Of a stretch of DNA of 64,000 nucleotides, positions 24,224 through 33,483 are shown in pieces. The position numbers and the translations under genes are program-made. The notes beneath the pieces were generated by a model. The model was given only the letters and a program-made list of their open reading frames with translations. It made no database searches and was not told where the DNA came from. This DNA comes from Thauera aromatica_A. Its GTDB lineage: Bacteria > Pseudomonadota > Gammaproteobacteria > Burkholderiales > Rhodocyclaceae. Location: NCBI RefSeq assembly GCF_023093595.1, contig NZ_JALLIK010000094.1:1-64000 (forward strand), written 5' to 3'. Within the stretch, counting starts at the first letter, position 1, and every line of letters begins with the position of its first letter.

Positions 24224-24862
24224 ATGGCTAGAGGCAAAGCCGCCACCTTTGAACTGCAGCGCGGTGCGATCCAGGAGGCCGCCGCCGACCTGATCGCCGC
24301 AAAAGGCTTCCACAACACGTCGATGGCCGAGATCGCGCGCACCTGCGGCGTCTCGAAGCCGCTGCTCTACCATTACTATCGCGACAAGGAACACATCCTG
24401 TTCGATATCGCCGACTTCCATGTGGATCGCCTGCTGAAGCTCGTCGAGGACGTGCTGGCCGAAACCGATGTCCCTCGCCTGCGCCTCGAACGCATGATCT
24501 GCCGCTTCCTCGACGTCTACGTCAGCGGCCGTAGCTTCCATGTCGTGCTGGTACAGGACGTGAAATTCCTTCATGCGGTGCAGCGCGAGCAGATTTTCAA
24601 CAAGGAAAGACTCATCGTCGATGCATTTGCCGATACCATCGAGGGAATCGAGCCCGGGCTGCGCGGCCGGCGCCTGGACAAGGCCGTGACCATGGTGCTG
24701 TTCGGCATGATCAACTGGACGTTCAGCTGGTTGCGCGCCGAAGGCGAGCTGTCTTCGGTCGAGATCGGACCGCTGGTGACGCGGATTTTCCTGCACGGCG
24801 TCACCGGCCTCGCCCAGGAGGCGCCCGGGACGGTTCACAGCTCCCCGGCCGCGGTCGTGTGA
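24224..24862 (+). CDS. paaR: PaaR, TetR-family regulator of phenylacetate degradation
   Basis: A 212-residue TetR repressor: HTH at about 12-58 (ADLIAAKGFHNTSMAEIARTCGV, then SKPLLYHYYRDKEHIL) and a helical ligand domain typical of the beta-proteobacterial PaaR. PaaR-type repressors are released by phenylacetyl-CoA. The gene is inside the paa run, between paaE and paaJ, and the palindrome in the paaG promoter spacer is a suitable operator. ATG at 24224 with CAGGAG fifteen bases upstream. A related site in the padB promoter suggests it could also act on the anaerobic operon; that is inference. Confidence 0.88.
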   Translation: MARGKAATFELQRGAIQEAAADLIAAKGFHNTSMAEIARTCGVSKPLLYHYYRDKEHILFDIADFHVDRLLKLVEDVLAETDVPRLRLERMICRFLDVYVSGRSFHVVLVQDVKFLHAVQREQIFNKERLIVDAFADTIEGIEPGLRGRRLDKAVTMVLFGMINWTFSWLRAEGELSSVEIGPLVTRIFLHGVTGLAQEAPGTVHSSPAAVV

Positions 24863-24919
24863 CGTGGCCGCAGCGGAGCCCGACTCTTACCCAAGCGAAG
24901 TACTCAGGAGGACGTTTGA

Positions 24920-26122
<1,203 letters not shown>

Positions 26123-26158
26123 GCTTCTGCCCGCGCTGCCGGGCAAGACGGGGCTTTC

Positions 26159-26191
26159 ACTTCGCCCGCCGGTTCTGCCGGCGGGCGAAGT
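26159..26191. terminator. Terminator-like hairpin after paaJ
   Basis: A perfect 14-bp stem (26159-26172 with 26178-26191) around the loop TTCTG, 37 bases after the paaJ stop. Only a weak T run follows. It is the main feature of the first part of the gene-free interval 26123-26460. Confidence 0.65.
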
Positions 26192-26296
26192 CGTTTACCG
26201 CGAGAAGACGCCGCGGTTCCGGCACGGTCGGTTTCACCGGATCTCGGGAGAGGGGCGCGTGGCCGTCCGGATTGGACCGGGTCGATACGGTTTTTG

Positions 26297-26324
26297 TTGA
26301 CGTTTACGTCAGCGTCAATATCAT
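26297..26324 (+). promoter_or_regulatory. Promoter of the MerR gene with ACGTCA repeats
   Basis: A -35 TTGACG (26297-26302), 16-base spacer and -10 TATCAT (26319-26324) read toward the MerR gene. The palindrome TGACGTTTACGTCA (26298-26311) and a further GCGTCA (26312-26317) fill the spacer. The block is almost identical to the rnf promoter on the opposite strand (32402-32430): 21 of 23 bases plus the whole -10. Predicted leader about 130 bases, in which I see no other element. Autoregulation by the MerR protein is inferred. Confidence 0.66.
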
Positions 26325-26460
26325 TCTGTCTGTGTGACGGCCGTATGCCGTCCGCCCGCTTTCCGTCGTGGCGCTGGCCGGCATGAAGGGGCGGAGGATG
26401 CGGCGCCGCTGAAGATCGCGGCGGCGCACGATATCGGCCGTCACGGCCAGTGCGGAGAGA

Positions 26461-26946
26461 ATGATGATGACCAGCACGACCCAGGGCGTTGTGCGTCCGA
26501 GGGAGTCGGCGCGAGCCACGACCTACACGATTTCGGACCTTGCCGATGAATTCAACATCACCACGCGGGCGATCCGGTATTACGAAGACCAGGGCTTGAT
26601 CATGCCTGCGCGGCGCGGCAGCCGGCGCATCTACAGCCGTCGCGACCGCGCCCGGCTGAGCCTGATCCTGCGTGGGAAGCGCCTCGGATTCTCGCTCAAC
26701 GAAACCCGCCAGCTGTTCGAACTTTATGACAACGGTCCCGGCGAGGATGCCCATACGGCCCATTTCATGGGGCTGCTCGCCGAGCGCCGGGCGCTGCTCG
26801 AGCAGCAGATGCGGGACATCCGCGCGATCCTGCGCGAAATCGACATCGCCGAGGCCGACGCACTGCGGGTCAAGGCGGCCAGACAGAGCGAGGGCGCGCC
26901 CTCTTCGGCACCCCCTCCGTCTCCCTCCCCGGCTCCGGCGCGCTGA
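26461..26946 (+). CDS. MerR-family regulator without metal-binding cysteines
   Basis: A 161-residue MerR-type regulator. Residues ~20-90 form the winged HTH (TYTISDLADEFNITTRAIRYYEDQGLI, RRGSRRIYSRRDRARL), followed by a long coiled dimerisation helix (LAERRALLEQQMRDIRAILREID) and a flexible Ser/Pro/Ala tail. It has no cysteine at all, so it is not a metal sensor; it resembles the LiuR-like group that responds to catabolic intermediates. Three ATGs lie in a row at 26461; GGAGAG is just upstream. It is convergent with rnfH. Its own promoter, the rnf promoter and a site in the padB promoter share ACGTCA repeats, so it may control all three. Confidence 0.85.
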   Translation: MMMTSTTQGVVRPRESARATTYTISDLADEFNITTRAIRYYEDQGLIMPARRGSRRIYSRRDRARLSLILRGKRLGFSLNETRQLFELYDNGPGEDAHTAHFMGLLAERRALLEQQMRDIRAILREIDIAEADALRVKAARQSEGAPSSAPPPSPSPAPAR

Positions 26947-26955
26947 GGCTGGAGG

Positions 26956-26974
26956 CGGCGCGCAGCGCGCGCCG
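26956..26974. terminator. Terminator hairpin between MerR gene and rnfH
   Basis: CGGCGCGC (26956-26963) pairs with GCGCGCCG (26967-26974) around AGC; GCTGAG (26942-26947) and CTCAGC (26988-26993) can extend it as an outer stem. It separates the two convergent transcripts. Confidence 0.5.
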
Positions 26975-26988
26975 AGCCCCCCGCCTGC

Positions 26989-27291
26989 TCAGCTTTCCTC
27001 GGAGGAAGGCGTGGAGGCGGTCTTGGCGGCGCTTTTCTTGCGCGTGGGAACGGTTTTCGGGTCGACGATGATGGGCATGTAGATCTCGACGCGGTCGCCT
27101 TCCTTGAGCGCGGTCTCGAGAGGGTGGATCTTGCCGAACACCCCGACCTTGTTGCGTGCGAGGTCGATGCACGGGTAGCGCCCGAGAATGCCGGAACGCT
27201 CGATCGCCTCTGCGATCGTGCATCCTTCGGCCACCTCCAGGCGCAGCCACGCCGGACGTTCAGGATGGGCATAGCTGACACTGATCTTCAT
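26989..27291 (-). CDS. rnfH: RnfH family protein
   Basis: A 100-residue protein of the RnfH family (ubiquitin-like beta-grasp fold). The family blocks VSYAHPERPAWLRLEV, CTIAEAIERSGIL and the near-invariant NKVGVFGKIHPLETALKEGDRVEIY are visible; the tail is Lys/Ser-rich. Its role is unknown, but it is often attached to rnf operons and not part of the membrane complex. The start ATG at 27291 is the only one that gives the family N-terminus. It is the last gene of the rnf operon, 26 bases behind rnfE. Confidence 0.92.
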   Translation of the reverse strand: MKISVSYAHPERPAWLRLEVAEGCTIAEAIERSGILGRYPCIDLARNKVGVFGKIHPLETALKEGDRVEIYMPIIVDPKTVPTRKKSAAKTASTPSSEES

Positions 27292-27317
27292 GGGTCGCTC
27301 CTTCTGATGTTGAACGC

Positions 27318-27998
27318 TCAGGACGCCGCAGCCGCGGCCGAGGCGGCGAGTCTGCTGGCGCGCTGGCGAGCACGCAGGGTGATGCGCTGGCGCCAGGCCA
27401 CCAGGAAGCCGAGGACGAGGAAGCCGCCCGGCGGGAGAATCATCAACAGCATCCCTCGGTAGGATTCGGCAACCTTCATTTCCAGGAAAGCGAAGCTTTC
27501 TCCGAGCAGCATCGACGCGTCGGCGAACAGGGTGCCCTGGCCGATCACTTCCCGGATCCCGCCCAGCGCCATGAGCGCGAGCGTGAAACCGACTCCCATC
27601 GCCAGGCCGTCGAGGCCTGCTTTCAGAGGGGAATTCTTGGAGGCAAAAGCTTCGGCGCGGCCGATGATCGCGCAGTTCACCACGATCAGTGGAATGAACA
27701 GGCCGAGCACCTTGTGCAGTTCGTGCAGCCAGGCGTTCATGCTCATGTCGACGAGGGTGACGATCGAAGAGATCAGCAGCACGTAGATCGGAATCCGCAC
27801 TTCCTTGACTATGAAATGGCGTAGCAGCGATACGGCGATGCCGGAGCTGATCAATACGGCGGTCGTGGCCAGGCCCATTCCGAGGCCGTTGGTGGCGCTG
27901 ACGCTGACCGCCATGGTCGGGCACATGCCCAGCATCTGCACGAGGACGACGTTGTTGTCCCAGATGCCGTCGCGGGTGATCCGGCGCAGTTCACTCAT
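27318..27998 (-). CDS. rnfE: RnfE, membrane subunit of Rnf complex
   Basis: A 226-residue integral membrane protein with six helices, homologous to RnfA. Cysteines in VQMLGMCPTMAVS and VVNCAIIGRAEA correspond to those which, with two of RnfA, hold an iron-sulfur centre in the membrane in known Rnf structures. ALGGIREVIGQGTLF is a family block. The Ala-rich C-terminal tail is longer than usual. Start overlaps the end of rnfG by 8 bases. Confidence 0.94.
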   Translation of the reverse strand: MSELRRITRDGIWDNNVVLVQMLGMCPTMAVSVSATNGLGMGLATTAVLISSGIAVSLLRHFIVKEVRIPIYVLLISSIVTLVDMSMNAWLHELHKVLGLFIPLIVVNCAIIGRAEAFASKNSPLKAGLDGLAMGVGFTLALMALGGIREVIGQGTLFADASMLLGESFAFLEMKVAESYRGMLLMILPPGGFLVLGFLVAWRQRITLRARQRASRLAASAAAAAS

Positions 27999-28677
27999 GC
28001 TTGTCTTCCTTGCGATGGCCGTCCGCCGGCTCCGCGGTCGCCCGTTCTGCCGCAGTGACGGTGGCGAGTAGGCGGCTGCGGTGTGCGGCGAAGAATTCCA
28101 GGGATGCTTTCACGGCTCCGACGACGGCGCGGGGGGTGATCGTCGCACCGGCGAACTGGTCGAAATCGCCCCCGTCCTTGCGCACCGCCCATTGCTGCGG
28201 AGCCGCCGGGTCGAACCAGCGGCCTTCGAAGCTGCGGATCCAGTTCGACTTGCGGATGTCGATCTTGTCGCCCAGCCCGGGGGTTTCGCTATGCGACAGG
28301 ATGCGCACGCCGACGATGCGCCCTTCGCTGGAAACGCCGACGATCAGCGAAATCGGGCCGCCGTAGCCGGCCTCGGTGGTCCAGTTGTATGCGACCGCGG
28401 TCACTTCGGCGCCGCGGAGGGCGCGATAGATGGTGGTGGACGTACCGTCGGGGCGCTCGAGCTGGATCGTGTTGGCGAGCAGATCGTTGTCGTGCAGCTC
28501 AGGCGGCAGCGCCTGTACCAGCGATGTGCGCAGGTCTTCCGCCTCGCGCAACGCGATTTCGCTGCGGGTGAGGCTGTGCCCGTATGCGAGCAGCGCGCTG
28601 CAGATGAGCGCGTATGCGCCGAGCAGGGGGCCGGGACGGCGCACCTTTGGGGCGGCCGGGCTTGCGGTGGTCGTCAT
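27991..28677 (-). CDS. rnfG: RnfG, covalent FMN-binding subunit of Rnf complex
   Basis: A 228-residue protein with one N-terminal membrane anchor (LGAYALICSALLAYG) and an FMN-binding domain. The flavinylation motif appears in FAGATITPRAVV, where the threonine after GA would carry FMN through a phosphoester bond. GYGGPISLIVGV and ILSHSETPGLGDKI are family blocks. It sits on the side of the membrane opposite RnfB/C. Overlaps rnfD by one base (TGATG). Confidence 0.94.
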   Translation of the reverse strand: MTTTASPAAPKVRRPGPLLGAYALICSALLAYGHSLTRSEIALREAEDLRTSLVQALPPELHDNDLLANTIQLERPDGTSTTIYRALRGAEVTAVAYNWTTEAGYGGPISLIVGVSSEGRIVGVRILSHSETPGLGDKIDIRKSNWIRSFEGRWFDPAAPQQWAVRKDGGDFDQFAGATITPRAVVGAVKASLEFFAAHRSRLLATVTAAERATAEPADGHRKEDKHE

Positions 28678-29756
28678 CAGGAGTTCTCCGTGCGCTTGGC
28701 GGGCAGGGGGAGCGGGGCGCCGGAGCGCTTACGGCCATAGCGGCGCGGACGGACGAGGTAGTCGATCAACGGAGTGGCCGCATTCATCAGCAGCACGGCG
28801 AATGCCACGCCTTCCGGGTAGCCGCCCCAGGTGCGGATGATGAAGATGAGGATGCCGATGCCGGCCCCGAAGATCAGCCGGCCGCTGGCGGTGACTGGAG
28901 AACCGACCGGATCGGTGGCGATGAAGAAAGCGGACAGGATTGCACTGCCGGCGAGCAGGTGGAGTAACGGGGGGGCGTAGCGCGCGGGTTCGACGAGGTG
29001 GAATACGGTGGCGAGCAGGCCCAGCGTCAACAGCATGGCGAGCGGGATCTGCCACGGGATGATGCGCTTGAAGATCAGCCAGAGGCCACCGAGCAGCAGC
29101 AGCAGGGCCGACGTCTCGCCCATGCTGCCGGCGACCGTCCCGATCGCAAGCGCGCCCAGGGCGCCGGCGTCGGCGGCGAAGGTGCCGCCGGTGCGCAGCG
29201 GAGCGAGCGCAGTGGCTGCGCTCACCGCATCGGCTACGGGCTGGGTGCCGAAAGTGATCGCCAGGCCTTCAAGAAAGCCGGGGGCGGTGGCCGACAGCCA
29301 GGGTTGGGGCGCGATCCAGCTCGTCATCTCGAGCGGGAAGGACACCAGCAGGGCGACGCGGGCGAGCATCGCCGGGTTCAACACGTTCTGGCCGAGGCCG
29401 CCATACACCTGCTTGCCGATGGTGATCGCGAACGCCCCACCGAGTACCGCGATCCACCACGGCGCCCAGGGCGGCAGACAGAGGGCGAGGATGAAGCCGG
29501 TCAGCACGGCGGAGCCATCGCCCAGTGCGGATGCTGCCGGCCGCCGGACGATCGCCAGGCAGGCGGCTTCGGCCGCCAGGCAGGACGCGATCGACAGCAC
29601 GAGCAGATTCATCGCCGGCCAGCCGAACAGGTACAGGCCGAAGGCCGTCGCCGGAAGCAGGGCGAAGATCACCGCACGCATCGTCTGCGGGATGTTGCCC
29701 CGGCTATGGACGTGCGGCGCTCCCAGCGGACGGGAGCTTGTGGGCTGCGAATTCAT
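28677..29756 (-). CDS. rnfD: RnfD, FMN-binding membrane subunit of Rnf complex
   Basis: A 359-residue protein with about ten helices. The motif VSAATALAP matches the S(T)xAT flavinylation site of RnfD/NqrB, and GKQVYGGLGQNVLNPAM and DPVGSPVTASGRLIFG are conserved. I start at ATG 29756 because it overlaps the rnfC stop as ATGA; longer readings run through the rnfC 3' end. It moves electrons between the cytoplasmic and periplasmic flavins, with ion transport by the complex. Confidence 0.94.
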   Translation of the reverse strand: MNSQPTSSRPLGAPHVHSRGNIPQTMRAVIFALLPATAFGLYLFGWPAMNLLVLSIASCLAAEAACLAIVRRPAASALGDGSAVLTGFILALCLPPWAPWWIAVLGGAFAITIGKQVYGGLGQNVLNPAMLARVALLVSFPLEMTSWIAPQPWLSATAPGFLEGLAITFGTQPVADAVSAATALAPLRTGGTFAADAGALGALAIGTVAGSMGETSALLLLLGGLWLIFKRIIPWQIPLAMLLTLGLLATVFHLVEPARYAPPLLHLLAGSAILSAFFIATDPVGSPVTASGRLIFGAGIGILIFIIRTWGGYPEGVAFAVLLMNAATPLIDYLVRPRRYGRKRSGAPLPLPAKRTENS

Positions 29757-31189
29757 TGCTCGGTCTCGGAAGTGACGGATTTGCGCGCGGCCGCCTTCGC
29801 CGCGGCCTGGGCGGCGAGGCGCTGCTGGCGGGCTTCGGCGAGCTTGCGGGTTTCCTCGGCCTTGCGCTGAGCCTCGCGGCGGTTGGTGATCTCGCCTTTG
29901 GCGAAGTTGAACAAATGGGCGAGCGGGATGTGGGCCGGACAGACGTAGGAGCAGCAGCCACAGGACAGGCAATCGCTCATCCCCAGGTCGGCGGCGTCGT
30001 CGATGCGCCCGGCGCGGATGCGGGCGGCCAGATCGAGCGGCACCAGCCCGACCGGACAGACGTCCACGCAGCGCCCGCAGTGCAGGCAGGCGCGCTGCGA
30101 GGCCTCGTGCGCCTCGGCCGCGGTGAGCGCGATGATGCCGCTGGTGCCCTTGACCACCGGAACGTCGAGCGCGGGGAGGATCTGGCCCATCATCGGGCCG
30201 CCCATCAGGATGCGGGTCGGTTGTTCGACGAAGCCGCCGCAGAAATCGATCAGGTCGGACACCGGAGTGCCCATCGGCACGACGATGTTGCGTGGCTGGC
30301 GGATTGCACCGCCGCCGACGGTGACTACTCGCGACACCAGCGGCTTGGCGAAGCGCAGCGCGCGGCAGACGGCCAGCGCGGTACCGACGTTATGCACGCT
30401 GACGCCGATTTCGGCCGACAGCCGGCCTGCCGGAATCTCGAGGCCGGTGACGGTGCGCACCAGCTGCTTTTCCGAGCCCATCGGATAGCGCGAAGGCACG
30501 CGCAGCACCTTGATCTCGGGATGAGGGGCCGCGGCGGCGCTCATCGCTGCGAGCGCCTCGGGCTTGTTGTCCTCGATCGCGATGCAGGTGAGCCGGGCGC
30601 CCAGCCCCCGTGCGATCAGGCGCACGCCCTCGATGACGAAGCCCGCGCCTTCGCGCATCAGACGGTCGTCGCAGCTCAGGTAAGGCTCGCACTCGCCGCC
30701 GTTGATGATCAGCGTGTCGATGTTATGGCGGCTGCCGGCGTCGAGCTTGACTGCGGCGGGGAAGGCCGCGCCGCCCAGTCCGACGATGCCCGCGTCGCGC
30801 ACCCGAACGGCGATTTCGGCCGGCGACAGGGAGAACGGGTCGGCCACCGGGTCGGTGTCGATCCAGCGCTCCTCGCCGTCGGGCTCGAGAGTGATCGTCT
30901 GCACCGGCAGGCCGGACGGATGGGGGGCCGCGTGATCGCCGATCGCCACCACCATGCCCGAAGTCGGAGCATGGACCGGCGCCGACACCGAGCCCTGATG
31001 GCGAGCGAGACGCTGGCCCTTGAGCACGCGGTCGCCCACGTTCACTTCGGGTGCGGCGGGCTCGCCGATGTGCTGCTGCAGCGGGATGAACAACTGTTTG
31101 GGCAGCGGCAGGCGCGCGATCGGGTGACAGGCGGTGGGGTCCTTGTTGCCCTCCGGGTGGACCCCGCCGCGGAAACGGAAGATTTTCAT
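29753..31189 (-). CDS. rnfC: RnfC, NADH/ferredoxin-side subunit of Rnf complex
   Basis: A 478-residue peripheral subunit. N-terminal part: barrel-like domain with GGVHPEGNK and the nucleotide/FMN region GIVGLGGAAFPAAVKL. C-terminal part: two ferredoxin motifs, CLHCGRCVDVCPVGLVP and CLSCGCCSYVCPAHIPL, for two [4Fe-4S] clusters, then an Ala/Lys/Arg-rich helix. It exchanges electrons with NADH. Starts 11 bases after the rnfB stop. Confidence 0.95.
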   Translation of the reverse strand: MKIFRFRGGVHPEGNKDPTACHPIARLPLPKQLFIPLQQHIGEPAAPEVNVGDRVLKGQRLARHQGSVSAPVHAPTSGMVVAIGDHAAPHPSGLPVQTITLEPDGEERWIDTDPVADPFSLSPAEIAVRVRDAGIVGLGGAAFPAAVKLDAGSRHNIDTLIINGGECEPYLSCDDRLMREGAGFVIEGVRLIARGLGARLTCIAIEDNKPEALAAMSAAAAPHPEIKVLRVPSRYPMGSEKQLVRTVTGLEIPAGRLSAEIGVSVHNVGTALAVCRALRFAKPLVSRVVTVGGGAIRQPRNIVVPMGTPVSDLIDFCGGFVEQPTRILMGGPMMGQILPALDVPVVKGTSGIIALTAAEAHEASQRACLHCGRCVDVCPVGLVPLDLAARIRAGRIDDAADLGMSDCLSCGCCSYVCPAHIPLAHLFNFAKGEITNRREAQRKAEETRKLAEARQQRLAAQAAAKAAARKSVTSETEQ

Positions 31190-31200
31190 CTACGGCACCC

Positions 31201-31734
31201 TTACACGCCGGTGAGTTCAGGTTTGTGCCAGCGCCAGTTGCCCAGCGTCACCGGAATGCCTTCGATGTCGATGCCCTCGGTCGGGCAGACTTCGGCGCAG
31301 GCGCCGCAGCCGATGCAGGCCTCGGTGAGGACCACGTGCAGTTGCTTGGTCGCACCGAGGATGGCGTCGGTCGGGCAGGCCTTGATGCAGCGCGAGCAGC
31401 CGATGCAACTGGTCGAGCGCACCCGCGCCAGCACCGGGCCGCGGTCTTCGACGCTGCCCGCGTCGAGGCCGACGCCGAGGATTTCGGCGAGCTTTTCCGC
31501 CACCGCGCGCCCGCCCGGCGGGCACAGGGTGACCGGCGCTTCGCCGGCGGCGAGTGCGGCGGCGGCCTGGCCGCAGCCGGCGAAGCCGCACTGTCCGCAC
31601 TGCGAGCCGGGCAGTGTTTCGGCGATACGTTCGACGATCGGGTCGGCTTCGCTGCCGAGCCAGCGCCCTGCGGTGCCCAGCAGCCAGCCCAGTACCATGC
31701 CGATGGCGGCGACGACAAGAACGGACGTGATCAT
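31201..31734 (-). CDS. rnfB: RnfB, iron-sulfur subunit of Rnf complex
   Basis: A 177-residue ferredoxin-interacting subunit. One N-terminal helix (about 3-25), then the Fe-S motif CGQCGFAGCGQ with a fourth cysteine in VTLCPPGG, then two [4Fe-4S] motifs CIGCSRCIKACP and CIGCGACAEVCP. AGGAGG stands eight bases before ATG 31734; a longer reading through rnfA is rejected. With IorAB or other ferredoxin-linked enzymes it gives a route between ferredoxin and NADH. Confidence 0.95.
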   Translation of the reverse strand: MITSVLVVAAIGMVLGWLLGTAGRWLGSEADPIVERIAETLPGSQCGQCGFAGCGQAAAALAAGEAPVTLCPPGGRAVAEKLAEILGVGLDAGSVEDRGPVLARVRSTSCIGCSRCIKACPTDAILGATKQLHVVLTEACIGCGACAEVCPTEGIDIEGIPVTLGNWRWHKPELTGV

Positions 31735-31772
31735 GATCGTGGTCCTCCTGAAAGAATGAAGCGAATCCGGAC

Positions 31773-32354
31773 TCAGCGGGTGGGCAGGCCGGCGAAGCCC
31801 ATGAAGGCGAGCGACAGCAGGCCGGCGGTGATGAGGGCGATGGGGGCGCCGACGAACGCGGCTGGAACGTTGGCCAGGGCGATGCGCTCGCGCACTCCGG
31901 CGAAGAGCAGGATGGCCAGGGTGAAACCGATGCCCGTGCCCGTGCCGTGCAGCAGGCTCTGCACGAAGCTGTTGCCCTGTTGCGCGTTGAGCAGGGCGAT
32001 GCCGAGCACCGCGCAGTTGGTGGTGATCAGCGGCAGGTAGATGCCCAGGGTGTGGTGCAGCACCGGGCTCGCCTTCTGGATCGCCATTTCGGTGAATTGC
32101 ACGACTGCGGCGATGACCAGGATGTAGGTCATGATGCGCAGGTACATCATGTCGAGCGGACCCAGCAGCGCGTGCTCGACCGCCCAGGTCGCGCCCGAGG
32201 TCAGGGTGAGCACGAACGTCGTCGCCAGCCCCATGCCGAGTGCGGTATCGAGCTTGTTGGAGACTCCCAGGAATGGGCACAGGCCGAGAAAGCGAACAAG
32301 GATCACGTTGTTCACCAGGGCGGTGCCGAGCAGGAGCAGCAGATATTCCTTCAT
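31773..32354 (-). CDS. rnfA: RnfA, membrane subunit of Rnf complex
   Basis: A 193-residue six-helix membrane protein. LGLCPFLGVSNKLDTALGMG and TTNCAVLGIALL hold the two conserved cysteines that pair with those of RnfE. MDFxx-type family end SLAFMGFAGL is present. It is the first gene of rnfABCDGEH; the promoter lies about 50-75 bases upstream. In this bacterial group Rnf typically supplies reduced ferredoxin for ring reduction or nitrogen fixation, neither of which is encoded in this window. Confidence 0.95.
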   Translation of the reverse strand: MKEYLLLLLGTALVNNVILVRFLGLCPFLGVSNKLDTALGMGLATTFVLTLTSGATWAVEHALLGPLDMMYLRIMTYILVIAAVVQFTEMAIQKASPVLHHTLGIYLPLITTNCAVLGIALLNAQQGNSFVQSLLHGTGTGIGFTLAILLFAGVRERIALANVPAAFVGAPIALITAGLLSLAFMGFAGLPTR

Positions 32355-32401
32355 GGGTTGTGGCTCTCGATGAACGGGTTGATCATCAACCTATGACCTT
32401 T

Positions 32402-32430
32402 ATGATAATTGACGTTGACGTAAACGACAA
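32402..32430 (-). promoter_or_regulatory. rnf operon promoter with ACGTCA repeats
   Basis: On the minus strand: -35 TTGTCG (32430-32425), a 17-base spacer and -10 TATCAT (32407-32402). The spacer carries the tandem ACGTCA-ACGTCA, and the -35 side forms a near-palindrome with it (TTGACGT/ACGACAA on the + strand, 32415-32430). The block matches the MerR gene promoter. A separate 15-base palindrome GGTTGATCATCAACC lies at 32377-32391 in the leader. Confidence 0.66.
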
Positions 32431-32563
32431 CTAATATTCGCTTCACGGCCTGTCCTTTTTCCCGTCTTTCCAGCCGGGAAACCGGCCTTCAGGCGCCAGG
32501 GTTCGACCGACTCACTGCCGGCGCCCGAACCAAGCACATGACCCAAACCGGAGGAGTCCCGTC

Positions 32564-33166
32564 ATGCCGAACGTTACTGCCGTCGTTCCCACGCCCAACC
32601 CGCTGGCGAACAAGTTCATGATCGATGCGCCCATGTTCAGCGGCGCGCCTCGCCATTTCGCCTCTCCGAAGCACGCGATGGGCGACGCGCTGGGCGAGAG
32701 CCTGCTCGGCGTTCCCGGCGTCACCGAAGCCTACTGCACCGCGGAATTCATCACCGTGACCCGTCACCATGCGACCGACTGGGACATGATCGAGTCGCGG
32801 GTGATCGAGTGCATCGAGACCTACAAGCCGAAGCGCGTGATCGGCATCGCCCGCGAAGACGGCGCCCCGGCCGCCGCTGCCGCGCCTGCAGCTGCGCCGG
32901 CGGCGGAAGAGGCGCCGATCGAGGTCGAAACCGACGACCCCGAGATGCTGATGCGGGTCAACATGATCCTCGACGAGAACATCCGCCCGTTCCTCGACAA
33001 GGACGGCGGCGGCATCGACGTCCTGCGCCTGCAGGATTTCACCCTGACGGTGCGCTACAAGGGCGCCTGCGGCGGCTGTCCTTCGGCCGTGACCGGGACG
33101 TTGTTCGCGATCAGCAACCTGCTGCAGAACTACGTCGATGACCGCCTCCAGGTGGTGCTCGACTAG
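32564..33166 (+). CDS. Nfu-type iron-sulfur carrier (NifU C-terminal domain protein)
   Basis: A 200-residue two-domain protein. Residues 1-97 form an Nfu N-terminal domain (MFSGAPRHFASPKHAMGDALGESLLGVPGVTEAYC region), 100-120 an Ala/Pro linker, and 122-200 the NifU-like domain with DKDGGGIDVL and the cluster-binding CGGC at 169-172. Such proteins carry [4Fe-4S] clusters to client enzymes. GGAGGAG precedes the ATG. It is divergent from rnfA, so the many Fe-S proteins of Rnf, Pad and Ior are plausible clients; that is inferred from context. Confidence 0.88.
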   Translation: MPNVTAVVPTPNPLANKFMIDAPMFSGAPRHFASPKHAMGDALGESLLGVPGVTEAYCTAEFITVTRHHATDWDMIESRVIECIETYKPKRVIGIAREDGAPAAAAAPAAAPAAEEAPIEVETDDPEMLMRVNMILDENIRPFLDKDGGGIDVLRLQDFTLTVRYKGACGGCPSAVTGTLFAISNLLQNYVDDRLQVVLD

Positions 33167-33245
33167 AAGTTTGCGGGGGGCGCGGCGGGTTGGGCTCCCC
33201 ATCGCCGTGCTCGTTCGAACCATTGCCTGCCTTTTCGATAGGCCC

Positions 33246-33271
33246 GCCCCGCGCCACGGATAGCGCGGGGC
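33246..33271. terminator. Hairpin after the Nfu gene
   Basis: GCCCCGCGC (33246-33254) pairs with GCGCGGGGC (33263-33271) around eight bases, 80 bases after the Nfu stop. No clear T run follows. Likely 3' end of the Nfu transcript. Confidence 0.5.
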
Positions 33272-33392
33272 TTGTGCTCCGCCGCCGGCGAGCAATCGGT
33301 CGCCCCGACTCCTGGTATCCGTCTTCATGCTCATCTCCGGGAACTGTCCGCCTTCACGCGGTGATGAACAAAGTATCGGGGCTGCTTTTTTT

Positions 33393-33432
33393 GAAGTCAA
33401 ACTATTGGAAGTCAAACATTGACGAATATCAA
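33393..33432. promoter_or_regulatory. Tandem repeat plus FNR-like box between convergent genes
   Basis: GAAGTCAAAC occurs at 33393-33402 and 33408-33417, followed by TTGACGAATATCAA (33419-33432), which fits TTGAY-N4-RTCAA. The patch is A+T-rich within a gene-free interval (33167-33483), between the ends of the Nfu gene and a U32 gene, so no recognised gene starts here. The rest of the interval shows only the hairpin at 33246-33271. Confidence 0.42.
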
Positions 33433-33483
33433 TAGCTGCGGCTTCGCCATCGTGCGATGCGCGGTGCTGCACCGACGCTTCCC

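Noticed and set aside
32377..32391. GGTTGATCATCAACC as an FNR box for rnf
   Set aside because: The half-sites TTGAT/ATCAA are separated by one base instead of four, so it does not fit the FNR/CRP spacing.
33190..33435. Small open frame of 81 codons on the + strand
   Set aside because: No Shine-Dalgarno site, no recognisable motif, and it spans the hairpin and the FNR-like box.
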